In this document: piece by piece, positions 52,550 to 61,277 of the stretch | Layout of the letters: each line of letters starts with the position of its first letter | How positions within the stretch are numbered: the stretch's first letter is position 1 | DNA from: UMGS1840 sp045661305 | GTDB taxonomy: Bacteria > Bacillota > Clostridia > UMGS1840 | DNA length: 64,000 nucleotides | Direction: 5' to 3' | Assembly: GCA_045661305.1 (NCBI GenBank) | Contig: JAZRFJ010000036.1 | Location: 3,829-67,828 of the forward strand | Translations under genes and position numbers: made by a program | The notes under the pieces: model-generated | What the model saw: only the letters and a program-made list of their open reading frames with translations | Database searches by the model: none | What the model was told of the DNA's origin: nothing

Positions 52550-53578
52550 TTATAAATTGAAATCAAGTTTTTCAAATTTTAAGTCATCCCTTCGTTCCAC
52601 ACCAAAAGAATCATCTTTTAATGTATATTCAAATCTTGCAGGCTTTTTACAATCACCAGGTATCTCTTTTTCTGCCAAAATGGTGTTATTATAATAGGAT
52701 GTTTCATCTACTGTTCTAATTGCTATCGTGTTCACAGCCTTGTTACCAACAGAGTAAAGCATCTCCTCTACAATGTCGTAATCATTATCATATATAAGAA
52801 TATAAGCATCCTGATTAGCTAAGATTTTATCCCTTATGTAAGACAAATTCTTTTTATTGACAAACAACAGTTGTTGTGGCTCGAGCTCTACATTTTCAAG
52901 GGTAACCTGATTTATAGCAGTTATTTTTAATGTTCCTTTGTCAGCCGATTTCTTCAAATCGCGCATCAATGCCTTTTTCTGGAATGTAGAATCAGCTATA
53001 ATATTAGTCTTGACAGTTGAAAACCATAAATTATAAGATGTGTTATTCCTGCAAAAGCTGATGTTTGTTTCTGCTGAAAGTCCAAAATCATTAATGCCAC
53101 TGCTTTCAAAGGCATATTTAAATACAATGTCTCCAAGTATATATATCTGTGGCTCGTCATTTATCTGAACCTCTGTACGAATATCTCGCCAACTTTCTGC
53201 AAAAAACTCAAACCGCAAGAATACACTGATATTCAGCTTTTCTGCCAACATTAATGCTTCATTCAATTTCTTACCTGTACGGTCAAGGCAGACAACATAA
53301 TCAGCGAACATAAAATCGCTTATAAAATTCATTACTATTTTTAGCTTCGTCATAAACGATAGGTCTTTAATTGTAAAGTTTCCATATTTCGTCTCGAGCC
53401 TTTCTCCATCAAGTTTCAGCACACCCTTTTCCTCTGCAATCAGTGCTTTGATGTTGTCGTCAAACTCATAAAGTCCTTCTTTTACAGCATTGACGATGTC
53501 GATATCATAGAACTGCTCCGGTTCTATCAGTTTCAGATTGTTTAGATGTTTTTTGTGAGTATATATTTTCACACTCAT
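52550..53578 (-). CDS. Unknown protein of the integrated element
   Basis: 342 codons from ATG 53578 with AAGGAGG upstream. I do not recognise the family. No signal peptide, membrane helix or clear enzyme motif. A segment VVCLDRTGKKLNEALMLAEKLNISVFLRFEFF looks like a Rossmann-type strand-helix unit. The tail is charged (FGVERRDDLKFEKLDF). It stands alone between two non-coding stretches, with its own terminator, next to the divergent XRE-methylase pair; a role in defence, establishment or regulation is possible but unproven. Confidence 0.55.
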   Translation of the reverse strand: MSVKIYTHKKHLNNLKLIEPEQFYDIDIVNAVKEGLYEFDDNIKALIAEEKGVLKLDGERLETKYGNFTIKDLSFMTKLKIVMNFISDFMFADYVVCLDRTGKKLNEALMLAEKLNISVFLRFEFFAESWRDIRTEVQINDEPQIYILGDIVFKYAFESSGINDFGLSAETNISFCRNNTSYNLWFSTVKTNIIADSTFQKKALMRDLKKSADKGTLKITAINQVTLENVELEPQQLLFVNKKNLSYIRDKILANQDAYILIYDNDYDIVEEMLYSVGNKAVNTIAIRTVDETSYYNNTILAEKEIPGDCKKPARFEYTLKDDSFGVERRDDLKFEKLDFNL

Positions 53579-53997
53579 ATAAATTACCTCCTTGTACATT
53601 TACCTTATACTAGATAAACGCTAAAATATCAGTTCAGTTATCTTTTTGAAAAGCTTTTTACCTATATAACCAGTATCACAAACGCACCCATTCAACAGCC
53701 TTGAAATTCGATGCGACTTCCTATACAAACATATCTCTACACCTCGAAATATGAATTTTCAAATTTTATTTTTTATAAAAATTTATACTTTGGAATGTAC
53801 ATGATTCTGTATCGTGATTTTTATGTCTACGGATAGGCGTTTTTTCTTTTGTACATTTTTTTGTTAGGCAGTTGTTGTTAAATATAGATTTAGATAATCA
53901 AACAAAATTGAAGTTGAACATTATCTTTATGTTACTCATCATAACAAGAATGTACTAAGTGATTTATTACATTATTTTAACAAAATGCAGTTTTATA
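53579..53997. other. AT-rich divergent intergenic region
   Basis: About 420 bp between the unknown gene and the XRE gene. No ORF, RNA or strong repeat seen apart from the XRE promoter at its right end. Confidence 0.5.
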
Positions 53998-54026
53998 TTG
54001 ACTTTTTGGGGTATTTATTGTAATAT
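53998..54026 (+). promoter_or_regulatory. Promoter of the XRE-methylase operon
   Basis: TTGACT (53998-54003), 17-bp spacer, TAATAT (54021-54026). A partly symmetrical GTAAAGTA ... TTACTTAT sequence (54028-54047) directly downstream could be the XRE autoregulatory site. Confidence 0.65.
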
Positions 54027-54069
54027 AGTAAAGTAGTTAGCTTACTTATTTACTTTTGGAGGTGATTGA

Positions 54070-54396
54070 GTGGCAAAAAAAGAATACGTAGAAGGAAGTT
54101 TCGGTGCATATTTTGTAAAGCTTATTAAAGACCACGATTATTCACAAGCGAAATTTGCTTCAGATTTAGGTGTATCAAAGACATATCTATTTGATGTGTT
54201 CAACGGACGAGTAAAGCCACCCACTCCCGATATGCAAGAACGCATTGTTGAGCTATTACGCCTGACTGATGAAGAAAAGAATGTTTTTTACAGTAAGGCT
54301 GCTGATGGACGGCATGAACTACCCAAAGATATTGTCGAGTATCTTACAAATAACCGAGCTGAGATTGATGGTCTCAGAGAAAGAATGAGGGCGTAA
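54070..54396 (+). CDS. XRE-family HTH regulator, probable controller of the R-M gene
   Basis: 108 codons starting with GTG, supported by GGAGGTGATT seven bases upstream. A helix-turn-helix of the lambda-repressor type spans about 24-50 (SQAKFASDLGVSKTYLFDVFNGRV). The C-terminal part is charged and helical. It directly precedes the methylase-nuclease gene (three bases between stop and ATG), the usual place of a C-type controller that delays restriction. Regulation of its own promoter is inferred. Confidence 0.82.
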   Translation: MAKKEYVEGSFGAYFVKLIKDHDYSQAKFASDLGVSKTYLFDVFNGRVKPPTPDMQERIVELLRLTDEEKNVFYSKAADGRHELPKDIVEYLTNNRAEIDGLRERMRA

Positions 54397-54399
54397 GTG

Positions 54400-57300
54400 A
54401 TGAAAATAAGTAAGGATAGTATAAAAGAATTAATAGCAATAATGGGATATATACCCGAAGATGGAACTGACAATATTTTCTATAAGAAGTATTCGCAACA
54501 CAAAGATTATGTTATTCGGGTTAATTTCAACACTTCAAAAATTGAATATCGCGAGAGTGATATAAAGCCAGAGGATGGCATCCAATGGGGAGATTTAACT
54601 ACAAGTAATTTTGAAAATTCTGAGAACTTTGTTGTACTTGAGTGCATAGACAGGCTGTTAGAAAAAGGCTATGCTCCCAAAAATTTGTATTTAGAATACA
54701 AATTTCCATTAGGAAGAAATGAAAAGGGGAAACTAGATATCCTTGTTTTTGACAATGATGGTAAAGCTTACTTGATGATTGAATGCAAAACCTGGGGTGT
54801 TGAATTCGCAAAAGAAGAAAAGAAAATGCTTAAGGATGGTGGTCAACTTTTCTCGTATTTTGTTCAAGATAAGGCTACTAAGTATTTATGTCTCTATACT
54901 TCTCAAAAGAATGAGACAGATATTGAATATAAAAATAATATCATTAAAGTTGATGAAGCATGGACTGAGTTAACTAACCAAAAAGAGATTCATGATCATT
55001 GGAATAAAAACACCAAAGATAATGGAATCTTTGAGGAATGGGCAAATGCTTATGACGTTGAAATAAAGGCGTTAGTTCGTAGCAGATTGTTACCGCTTAC
55101 TAAAGATGATAGTGGTAGGATTTTTAACCAATTTGCAGAAATTCTCCGACACAATGTTGTTTCTGACAAACCTAATGCTTTTAACAAGATTCTTAATCTA
55201 TTTATATGCAAAATCATTGACGAAGATAAGAATGATAACGAACAGGTTGAATTTCAATGGTTAGAAGATGATACTGATGAAAGCTTACAAATTAGATTAA
55301 ATGACCTTTACAAGCAAGGTATGCACAGATTTTTGGATATTGATGTTACTGACTTTTCAGAAAATGATATTGCCAGTACCTTAGCTGATGTTTCTGATAG
55401 CAATGCTCAAAAAGTAATTCGAGATATGTTTGTGAAACTTCGTTTGCAGAAAAATCCTGAGTTTGCTTTTATTGAAGTTTATGACGATACATCTTTTAAA
55501 TTAAATGCAAGAGTTGTTCGCGAGGTTGTCGAATTGCTCCAACCATATCAATTTAGATACGGACATAAGCAACAGTTTTTAGGCGATTTTTTTGAATTGC
55601 TGTTAAATACAAGTATCAAGCAAGAAGCTGGACAGTATTTTACACCTGTTCCAATTACAAGATATATTGTATCTTCTTTGCCTATAAAAGAGTTGATTGA
55701 GCGCAAATTAAAGGCAAATGAAGCTGAAATGTTGCCGTCGGTAATTGATTTTGCCTGCGGTACAGGACATTTTCTTACCGAGTATATGGATAGAGTTCAA
55801 TCAATCATAGAAAATGAAATTGATATTAGTAAAGCTAAACCAATAGCCCGAAAAAAATTGCAGGGATGGATTGACTATGATAAATTTGGTTGGGCTGGTG
55901 ATTATGTATACGGTATTGATGCTGACTATCGACTTGTCAAATCTTCAAAAGTAAGTTCATTTCTTAATGGTGACGGAGAAGCGAACATCATTAGAGCAAA
56001 TGGCCTTGACAATTTTGAAAATTCAAAGGAATATAAGGGGAAACTGAGACTTACAAGCAACGAGGACCACAAAGATAATGCACAGTTTGATATTTTAATT
56101 GCGAATCCACCATATTCTGTAAATTCTTTTAAATCTACTATAAAAAATGGCGAAGAATCATTTGAATTATTCAACAAGTTCACAGATAAGAGTTCCGAAA
56201 TAGAATGTTTATTTATTGAACGAATGAAACAATTGCTTAAAGTTGGAGGATATGCTGCAATCATTTTACCAATTACAGTCTTGAGCAATTCAGGAGTATG
56301 CATAGCCACAAGAGAACTTTTGCTGAAATATTTTAAAATAGTTGCTATAACTGAATTTGGTACTAAAACATTTATGGCAACAAATTCAAATACAGTTGCA
56401 CTTTTCTTAGAACGTAGAGCAAATACAGACCACAAACTCATACAAAATGCAGTAAATTCTTTTTTTGACAAACCTAAAGAAAGCACTGTTTTAGGAATTG
56501 AAAAGGCATTTAGTAAATATGTTTTAAGTGTATATGAGGATATTTCACTTGAGGATTATATTTCCTTCGTTCAAAGAACTCCAAACGAAGTGTTCAAAGA
56601 ACAGGAATTATACAAAGACTATAAGAAATGGTTTGAATCTCAGAGCTTTTTAAAGAAATTAAAAACAAGCAAAACCTTTATACAAAAAAGCAAAGACGAG
56701 CAAGATGATATTATTACTAATTTGTTCTTCGAAAAAATCTTTGAGCTTGAAAAGGATAGAATGCAATACTTCTTACTTTCGTATGGGCAAAATGTACTTG
56801 TTACAAAAGCAAGCAATAAGAAGATAGAAAAACGAATACTCGGCTATGAGTTTTCTACTCGCAGAGGACATGAAGGAATCAAAATGTTAAAATCGGGAAC
56901 AAAATTATACGATATCAACAATCAATATAGTCCTGATAAACTAAACTATTATGTATACAATGCCTATCTGAAGAATGTTATAGACAGCACAAAAGAATTA
57001 CATAACATTGTTAGTTCTTCCACTTTAAATGATTTAATTAATTACAAGGCTGTAATTTTAGAAAAAACGATTAATATTAATGCAACCAAGAAGATAGCTT
57101 TAATAAGTAAGTATAAATCATTTCCTTTAGATACAATAGCAAAATTTCAGGATGGATTATGGAAGGGCGACAAGGGTGAAATGGTTTTAACCAAAGTGTT
57201 AAGAAATACGAATTTTAAATCTAATACTGGTCGTCTTGATTTTTCAGACATTGCTGAAATTGATGTCGAAGTAGGTCAATTAGAAAGCAGAGTTTTAGAA

Positions 57301-57681
57301 GATGGAGATATTTTATTAGAAAAATCTGGTGGAAGCCCCACTCAACCTGTTGGACGCGTGCGATTTTTTGATGTTGAAGGAGCCGAACAGTATTCATATT
57401 CAAATTTCTGCTCTAGAGTACGCGTATTCAACAATGAGTATAATTCAGCTTATGTTTGGGTAATGCTTAACGAATTTTATTTGTTAGGTGGTACAATTCC
57501 ATTACAAAATGGTGTAAGGCTATTAAATCTGAAAATGCCTGAATATAAAAAAGTTAGAATACCAAAGCCACCGATTGAAATTCAAGAAAAAATCGCGAGT
57601 CAAGTATTAGAGATTTATAGTGACGGAAAAAACGATGCTTTAGAACGTGCAAGGACTGTAATAAATAATTACTTGCTCTAG
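54400..57681 (+). CDS. Single-chain restriction-modification enzyme (HsdR_N nuclease + N6-adenine methylase + specificity domain)
   Basis: About 1093 codons. Residues ~75-140 resemble the HsdR N-terminal PD-(D/E)XK nuclease: LDILV with D113 and IECK with E128 and K130. The middle is a gamma-class N6-adenine methyltransferase: SAM motif DFACGTGHF near 447 and catalytic NPPY near 569. The final ~220 residues resemble an HsdS-type target-recognition half, ending with PPIEIQEKIASQVLEIY. So cutting, methylating and target choice are in one protein, as in type IIG/IIC enzymes. Preceded by an XRE regulator. Confidence 0.85.
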   Translation: MKISKDSIKELIAIMGYIPEDGTDNIFYKKYSQHKDYVIRVNFNTSKIEYRESDIKPEDGIQWGDLTTSNFENSENFVVLECIDRLLEKGYAPKNLYLEYKFPLGRNEKGKLDILVFDNDGKAYLMIECKTWGVEFAKEEKKMLKDGGQLFSYFVQDKATKYLCLYTSQKNETDIEYKNNIIKVDEAWTELTNQKEIHDHWNKNTKDNGIFEEWANAYDVEIKALVRSRLLPLTKDDSGRIFNQFAEILRHNVVSDKPNAFNKILNLFICKIIDEDKNDNEQVEFQWLEDDTDESLQIRLNDLYKQGMHRFLDIDVTDFSENDIASTLADVSDSNAQKVIRDMFVKLRLQKNPEFAFIEVYDDTSFKLNARVVREVVELLQPYQFRYGHKQQFLGDFFELLLNTSIKQEAGQYFTPVPITRYIVSSLPIKELIERKLKANEAEMLPSVIDFACGTGHFLTEYMDRVQSIIENEIDISKAKPIARKKLQGWIDYDKFGWAGDYVYGIDADYRLVKSSKVSSFLNGDGEANIIRANGLDNFENSKEYKGKLRLTSNEDHKDNAQFDILIANPPYSVNSFKSTIKNGEESFELFNKFTDKSSEIECLFIERMKQLLKVGGYAAIILPITVLSNSGVCIATRELLLKYFKIVAITEFGTKTFMATNSNTVALFLERRANTDHKLIQNAVNSFFDKPKESTVLGIEKAFSKYVLSVYEDISLEDYISFVQRTPNEVFKEQELYKDYKKWFESQSFLKKLKTSKTFIQKSKDEQDDIITNLFFEKIFELEKDRMQYFLLSYGQNVLVTKASNKKIEKRILGYEFSTRRGHEGIKMLKSGTKLYDINNQYSPDKLNYYVYNAYLKNVIDSTKELHNIVSSSTLNDLINYKAVILEKTININATKKIALISKYKSFPLDTIAKFQDGLWKGDKGEMVLTKVLRNTNFKSNTGRLDFSDIAEIDVEVGQLESRVLEDGDILLEKSGGSPTQPVGRVRFFDVEGAEQYSYSNFCSRVRVFNNEYNSAYVWVMLNEFYLLGGTIPLQNGVRLLNLKMPEYKKVRIPKPPIEIQEKIASQVLEIYSDGKNDALERARTVINNYLL

Positions 57682-57720
57682 TATTGATGTAAAACAGTAA
57701 TAATTATATGGAAATAAAGA

Positions 57721-57758
57721 AAATACCGCCAAAGTGCAATTGCTTTGACGGTATTTTC
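57721..57758. terminator. Terminator after the R-M gene
   Basis: AAAATACCGCCAAAG / CTTTGACGGTATTTT stem with one mismatch, between convergent genes. Confidence 0.85.
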
Positions 57759-57785
57759 AATAAGGAGTATTTCCAATAAACTGTC

Positions 57786-58139
57786 TTAGCTGATTTGCCC
57801 GGTTGTGAGCATTTTGTGAAAGTCCTTTGCAGCCTTAGCCGCCTGACCTGTGGTTACGCCCAACCAAAATTCATTGACCACACCTTCAAGCACGACAAGC
57901 TTCACTGATTCATTCGCTTTCAGATAGTCAAGAATTCTTAACAACTGTTGAAATTCAGAATAGCAATCCGATAGGTTAGATATGTAGATTGTATCACCCT
58001 CAGATACAACAGTTGCAAGAAATTCTTCAAAGCTGTCTCCATTGCTTGCATAAACAGTATCAAGCTCAACGTCTTGGAAAAGTTTATGCTTCTGTTCTCG
58101 TTGCTCATCAGTGTTGAACTTAAAATAACCTTTGCGCAT
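57786..58139 (-). CDS. Second resolvase-like protein lacking catalytic residues
   Basis: 117 codons, RBS GGAGGTG. The fold follows the small-resolvase N-terminal domain (GYFKFNTDEQ, GDTIYISNLSDC, LLRILDYLKANESVKLVVLEG) but the Y-x-R-x-S site reads YFKFNT: arginine is Lys and the nucleophile serine is Asn. No HTH domain. It is encoded directly downstream of the intact resolvase (60 bases apart), so an inactive paralogue that could dimerise with it is a reasonable guess. Confidence 0.65.
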   Translation of the reverse strand: MRKGYFKFNTDEQREQKHKLFQDVELDTVYASNGDSFEEFLATVVSEGDTIYISNLSDCYSEFQQLLRILDYLKANESVKLVVLEGVVNEFWLGVTTGQAAKAAKDFHKMLTTGQIS

Positions 58140-58198
58140 ATTTTTTTCACCTCCTCATATTCATAACATCCATAACTATATAAATGCTTATAAATTGG

Positions 58199-58756
58199 TT
58201 AACTACGCTGTTTTTCACGCACTCTCTTATACCACGAAGATTTGCTTATCCCCAAAATTGTCCACGCCTGTGTGGCAGTTATGGCTTTACGTTGCACTTG
58301 AGCGTACAATTTCTCAAAATCAGGGCACTCTTTTGGCTTACGCCCCTTATAAACTCCATTTGCCTTAGCTATGGCAATACCTTCAGCCTGTCGAGATAAA
58401 ATATATTCACGCTCTAGCTCAGATATGGCCCCGAAAATCGTAAGTATGAATTTCCCCGTAGGGGTAGAAGTATCGATTGCTTCCTTCTGACTTACGAATT
58501 CTACTTCTTTTTGGGACAGTATCTCGATAATTTGAAGAAGGTCTTTCGTGTTCCTTGCTATTCTACTGATTTCTGAAACGATAATTGTATCGCCCTTTCT
58601 AGCAAAGTTCAACATTTCTTTAAGAGCAACTCTGTCAGCATTCTTTCCTGAACACCTGTCAATAAAAACTCGATCCACATCCAAACTTTTTAACAATGTC
58701 TCTTGCCGAGCACTATTTTGATGGGGTGTTGAAACCCTGCAGTAGCCAATTTTCAT
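58199..58756 (-). CDS. Small serine resolvase/invertase
   Basis: 185 codons, Tn3/Pin family. Catalytic GYCRVSTPHQ with the nucleophile serine near residue 9, SRIARNTKDLL, the long E-helix region GAISELEREYILSRQAEGI, GVYKGRKP linker and a C-terminal HTH (AITATQAWTILGISKSSWYKRVRE). Could resolve multimers or invert a segment; a long perfect inverted repeat lies about 110 bp upstream. RBS AAGGAG. Confidence 0.92.
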   Translation of the reverse strand: MKIGYCRVSTPHQNSARQETLLKSLDVDRVFIDRCSGKNADRVALKEMLNFARKGDTIIVSEISRIARNTKDLLQIIEILSQKEVEFVSQKEAIDTSTPTGKFILTIFGAISELEREYILSRQAEGIAIAKANGVYKGRKPKECPDFEKLYAQVQRKAITATQAWTILGISKSSWYKRVREKQRS

Positions 58757-58863
58757 AACTTACAACTCCTTATCTTCAGTATTCCAACACAAACTATTAC
58801 AATGTCGTTTTATCTGCCGTACATTTGGACTATGAGCCATCCGCACTAAAATTAATCGCAATA

Positions 58864-58935
58864 TGTCGTGCAGTTAGGTTTGCATTTCCAATAACCAAAC
58901 GTGTTCGCAGAAAAAGCAAACCTAACTGCACGACA
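58864..58935. repeat. Perfect 20-bp inverted repeat with 32-base loop
   Basis: TGTCGTGCAGTTAGGTTTGC (58864-58883) and its exact complement (58916-58935), between the CHC2 gene and the resolvase gene. Richer in G+C than its surroundings. No T-run follows, so it is not a typical terminator; a recombination or replication site is possible. Confidence 0.75.
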
Positions 58936-58943
58936 CACTGCTT

Positions 58944-59270
58944 CTATATGTAATCTTGTTTCAATTCATCATAAAGTTCTGTAACGGCTTGTTTGAAATC
59001 TATTTTTCTTCCGTTCTTGGCAGACCAATATGTGTGTAGGTCAATAACATCCCCACCAATACCACAGCCAAAACACTTGAATCTGTTTTTCTGAGAATGA
59101 TAGTAAAAAGACGGCTCTGTCTCGCTATGAAAAGGACATATAATCGGAGAATTCTCTTTCAATGGTCTGTTGCTTCCTTTATAATTAATGCATGGCACAA
59201 TGTGTTTGTTTACATATTTAAGTACACTATAATTTTCTTTCACATGGTCTTTCATACCCCAAACTGTCAT
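58944..59270 (-). CDS. Stand-alone CHC2 zinc-finger (primase-type) protein
   Basis: 108 codons. The zinc motif CPFHSETEPSFYYHSQ ... FKCFGCGIGGDVIDL spans about residues 45-80 and matches the DnaG zinc-binding domain, but there is no TOPRIM or helicase-binding part. It probably binds template DNA for the element's primase, encoded by the upstream gene at 59551-61020. RBS GGAGGTGATG-like before the ATG. Confidence 0.85.
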   Translation of the reverse strand: MTVWGMKDHVKENYSVLKYVNKHIVPCINYKGSNRPLKENSPIICPFHSETEPSFYYHSQKNRFKCFGCGIGGDVIDLHTYWSAKNGRKIDFKQAVTELYDELKQDYI

Positions 59271-59422
59271 ATCATCACCTCCTTAAGCCCATATTTTTAT
59301 AAGTTTCATTTCTTCTCTTATTTCTCATTCTTATAGGTAGATTATAGATATTAAGCCCATAAACACAACCTTTAAAAATCCCACCACATCAACACTTATC
59401 ACCATTTTTACACCACTGTAAC

Positions 59423-59520
59423 TACCACAAACTTTATATAAAATTACAACAAATCTTAGAAAAATCCATTCATATAGCAATGTAATCTACAACAATCTTT
59501 ATAACATTACAACAGATATG
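59423..59520. repeat. Iteron-like TACAACA repeats
   Basis: Four related units, TACCACAAAC (59423), TACAACAAAT (59445), TACAACAATC (59488) and TACAACAGAT (59508), spaced 22, 43 and 20 bases, close to multiples of two helical turns. They fill the 280-bp gap between the primase and CHC2 genes, where no ORF is seen. Confidence 0.45.
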
Positions 59521-59550
59521 AGAATTTTATAAATATGTCAGAACTAAAAA

Positions 59551-61020
59551 TCAGAAGCCCATATCTTTGAGAAATGCTTCTTCATCCCATTTGTTGCTCT
59601 GCTTTAAATTAATTCGTTTATCAAGACAGCTTGTAGTAACTTTGGGAATCTCGATGTCAAAAGATTGGTGTATCGTTGGAAATAAACTTGCTCCGCAAAT
59701 GATTTCTTCCATTGCTTTCAGAGCCCTTTTAATGTAGGTGTTTCTTTCATTTGCTGTTCTTAGCCCTTCAAGTTTGCTCCTAAACTGTGGTGTGCGTTCA
59801 ATCAAGGATTTAACACTGATTCCGACATACTTTCGCAGTTCTCCTGCCCACAAAAACGACTGCAACAGTTGTTCCGCTAACAGTTCTCCATAAAGATTTC
59901 CATTTGCAAACGCGTGTCCTTTCAGCATTAGATTGTGAGTGTGTTCTTTAGGTTCTGTATCATTTATATTTTCAAAGAGATTGCTTTTTAGCCAATTAAA
60001 GTATCTCCCTCCGTAAAGTATGGTTTTTCCATCAAGTGCATTTTTCATAGGATAGAACATTTCGTGTTCTCCGACTATTGCCACAAGATTTTCATAGCTC
60101 TCCAAAATGCTTTTTATTTTCCGCATGTTATTAGCATAAAAGTTTTGATGAAGAAATTCTGCGATACTCGCTACACTGACGGAGTATTCCTGTTTATTAT
60201 GGTTCTTACAAACCGTTTTGCCTTTGCAGTGTAACGTGTAAACAGCCTTAAGTACAGAAAGGTCTATCTTGCTTATCTCATCGTCGAAATCCATATCCAC
60301 CGGATTGCTGTCTTTTTTCAAGAGCCTTAAAGCAGTTTTAACTTTTGATTTAATTTGCCTATAAGTCGGCTCGTCAACAAGATTCAATGCATAAGAAAAT
60401 CCTTTCGCTGTTGGCAACATAAGACTCTGTGCTACATACGGTTTGACCTCACGCATTTTTTTAATAATTCGATCGTAAGCACCATAGATTTTTGCTTCAG
60501 AATAAAACTCGTCGCACAGAACTTCGGCATTAGTGCCACCAAAAATTACACCCGATGTTGTTTTTACATTTTTATCAATCCCATATTTTTCCAATAGTTC
60601 AAGAAACATAGATTTGATTTCATCGGCTTTGTCCTGATTGGTGATTACATCTTTCAGCACAAAAACAAGCCTAAAACGATTTCTGACCTTGCTACTGCTG
60701 AATGTGTCGTATACAATGTTTGGCACCAATCCGCATTTTTTTAAAGCCAACAGGACACTTACCTTTGGAATGTGCTTTTCTCCTGCGTTATCAAAATCAA
60801 AGAAAAATGCCTGTATTTGAGCAAAGCCTGTTACAGAACAAGCAGGAAAGATGATTCGCCCTTCTTCGATACGACCCAGTAAACCTCCAATCTGTATTGT
60901 TTCTTCTCTTTTGCCAAAGCCCATCTTCATATTATAAATTGTTTCTGCAACCTCTTGATTTGTAGGTTTGCCTGGGAAACGCTTTTCTGATGTCAAAATT
61001 GAAATACTCGCCGTGTTCAT
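59551..61020 (-). CDS. Primase-like replication protein of the element (archaeo-eukaryotic-type)
   Basis: About 489 codons from ATG 61020 with AGGAGGAG upstream. The N-terminal ~200 residues contain FFFDFDNAG, where the DxD could be metal-binding, then NIVYDTFSSSKVRNRFRLVFVLKD and GVIFGGTNAEVL, a pattern seen in AEP-like primases of Gram-positive mobile elements. The C-terminal half is helical and unassigned. Together with the CHC2 protein it would start replication of the excised element. Family call moderate. Confidence 0.6.
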   Translation of the reverse strand: MNTASISILTSEKRFPGKPTNQEVAETIYNMKMGFGKREETIQIGGLLGRIEEGRIIFPACSVTGFAQIQAFFFDFDNAGEKHIPKVSVLLALKKCGLVPNIVYDTFSSSKVRNRFRLVFVLKDVITNQDKADEIKSMFLELLEKYGIDKNVKTTSGVIFGGTNAEVLCDEFYSEAKIYGAYDRIIKKMREVKPYVAQSLMLPTAKGFSYALNLVDEPTYRQIKSKVKTALRLLKKDSNPVDMDFDDEISKIDLSVLKAVYTLHCKGKTVCKNHNKQEYSVSVASIAEFLHQNFYANNMRKIKSILESYENLVAIVGEHEMFYPMKNALDGKTILYGGRYFNWLKSNLFENINDTEPKEHTHNLMLKGHAFANGNLYGELLAEQLLQSFLWAGELRKYVGISVKSLIERTPQFRSKLEGLRTANERNTYIKRALKAMEEIICGASLFPTIHQSFDIEIPKVTTSCLDKRINLKQSNKWDEEAFLKDMGF

Positions 61021-61031
61021 GATTACTCCTC

Positions 61032-61271
61032 CTAATATAATAATAAATTTTCTGTACATTTAAATCTGCAAATGCCGTTGCGGAATTTTAATGTATTCAA
61101 TACATATATCATATGTGGGAGTTCCTGCTCAAACGCTTGGGTAACGTATGCAACATTGTAAAATTTGTATTGCTCATAAATATCGAGCAATTTAATGTCA
61201 ACATCAGGAGTCATAAGGGCATAAAAAAGCCCTGACAGCACAAAGTCTGTCAAGGCTTCAATATTGAGCAT
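61032..61271 (-). CDS. Small hypothetical ORF with a terminator inside its start
   Basis: 79 codons, MLNIEALTDFVLSGLF... ending ENLLLY; no family recognised. A strong intrinsic terminator (61223-61257) lies within its first codons, and the RBS is weak, so it may not be expressed, or only by read-through. It fills the gap between the primase and the lysine-tailed protein. Confidence 0.35.
   Translation of the reverse strand: MLNIEALTDFVLSGLFYALMTPDVDIKLLDIYEQYKFYNVAYVTQAFEQELPHMIYVLNTLKFRNGICRFKCTENLLLY
61223..61257 (-). terminator. Intrinsic terminator inside the 79-codon ORF
   Basis: Minus-strand AGCCTTGACAG / CTGTCAGGGCT, 11 bp with one G-U pair and an eight-base loop, followed by TTTTTTAT. 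It would stop transcripts of the gene at 61278-61835. Confidence 0.8.
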
Positions 61272-61277
61272 ATTATT

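Noticed and set aside
57786..58139. Toxin-antitoxin component
   Set aside because: Fold and motif positions follow the resolvase catalytic domain, though with dead active-site residues.
59423..59520. CRISPR array
   Set aside because: Units are only about 10 bp, imperfect and too close; no cas genes anywhere in the window.
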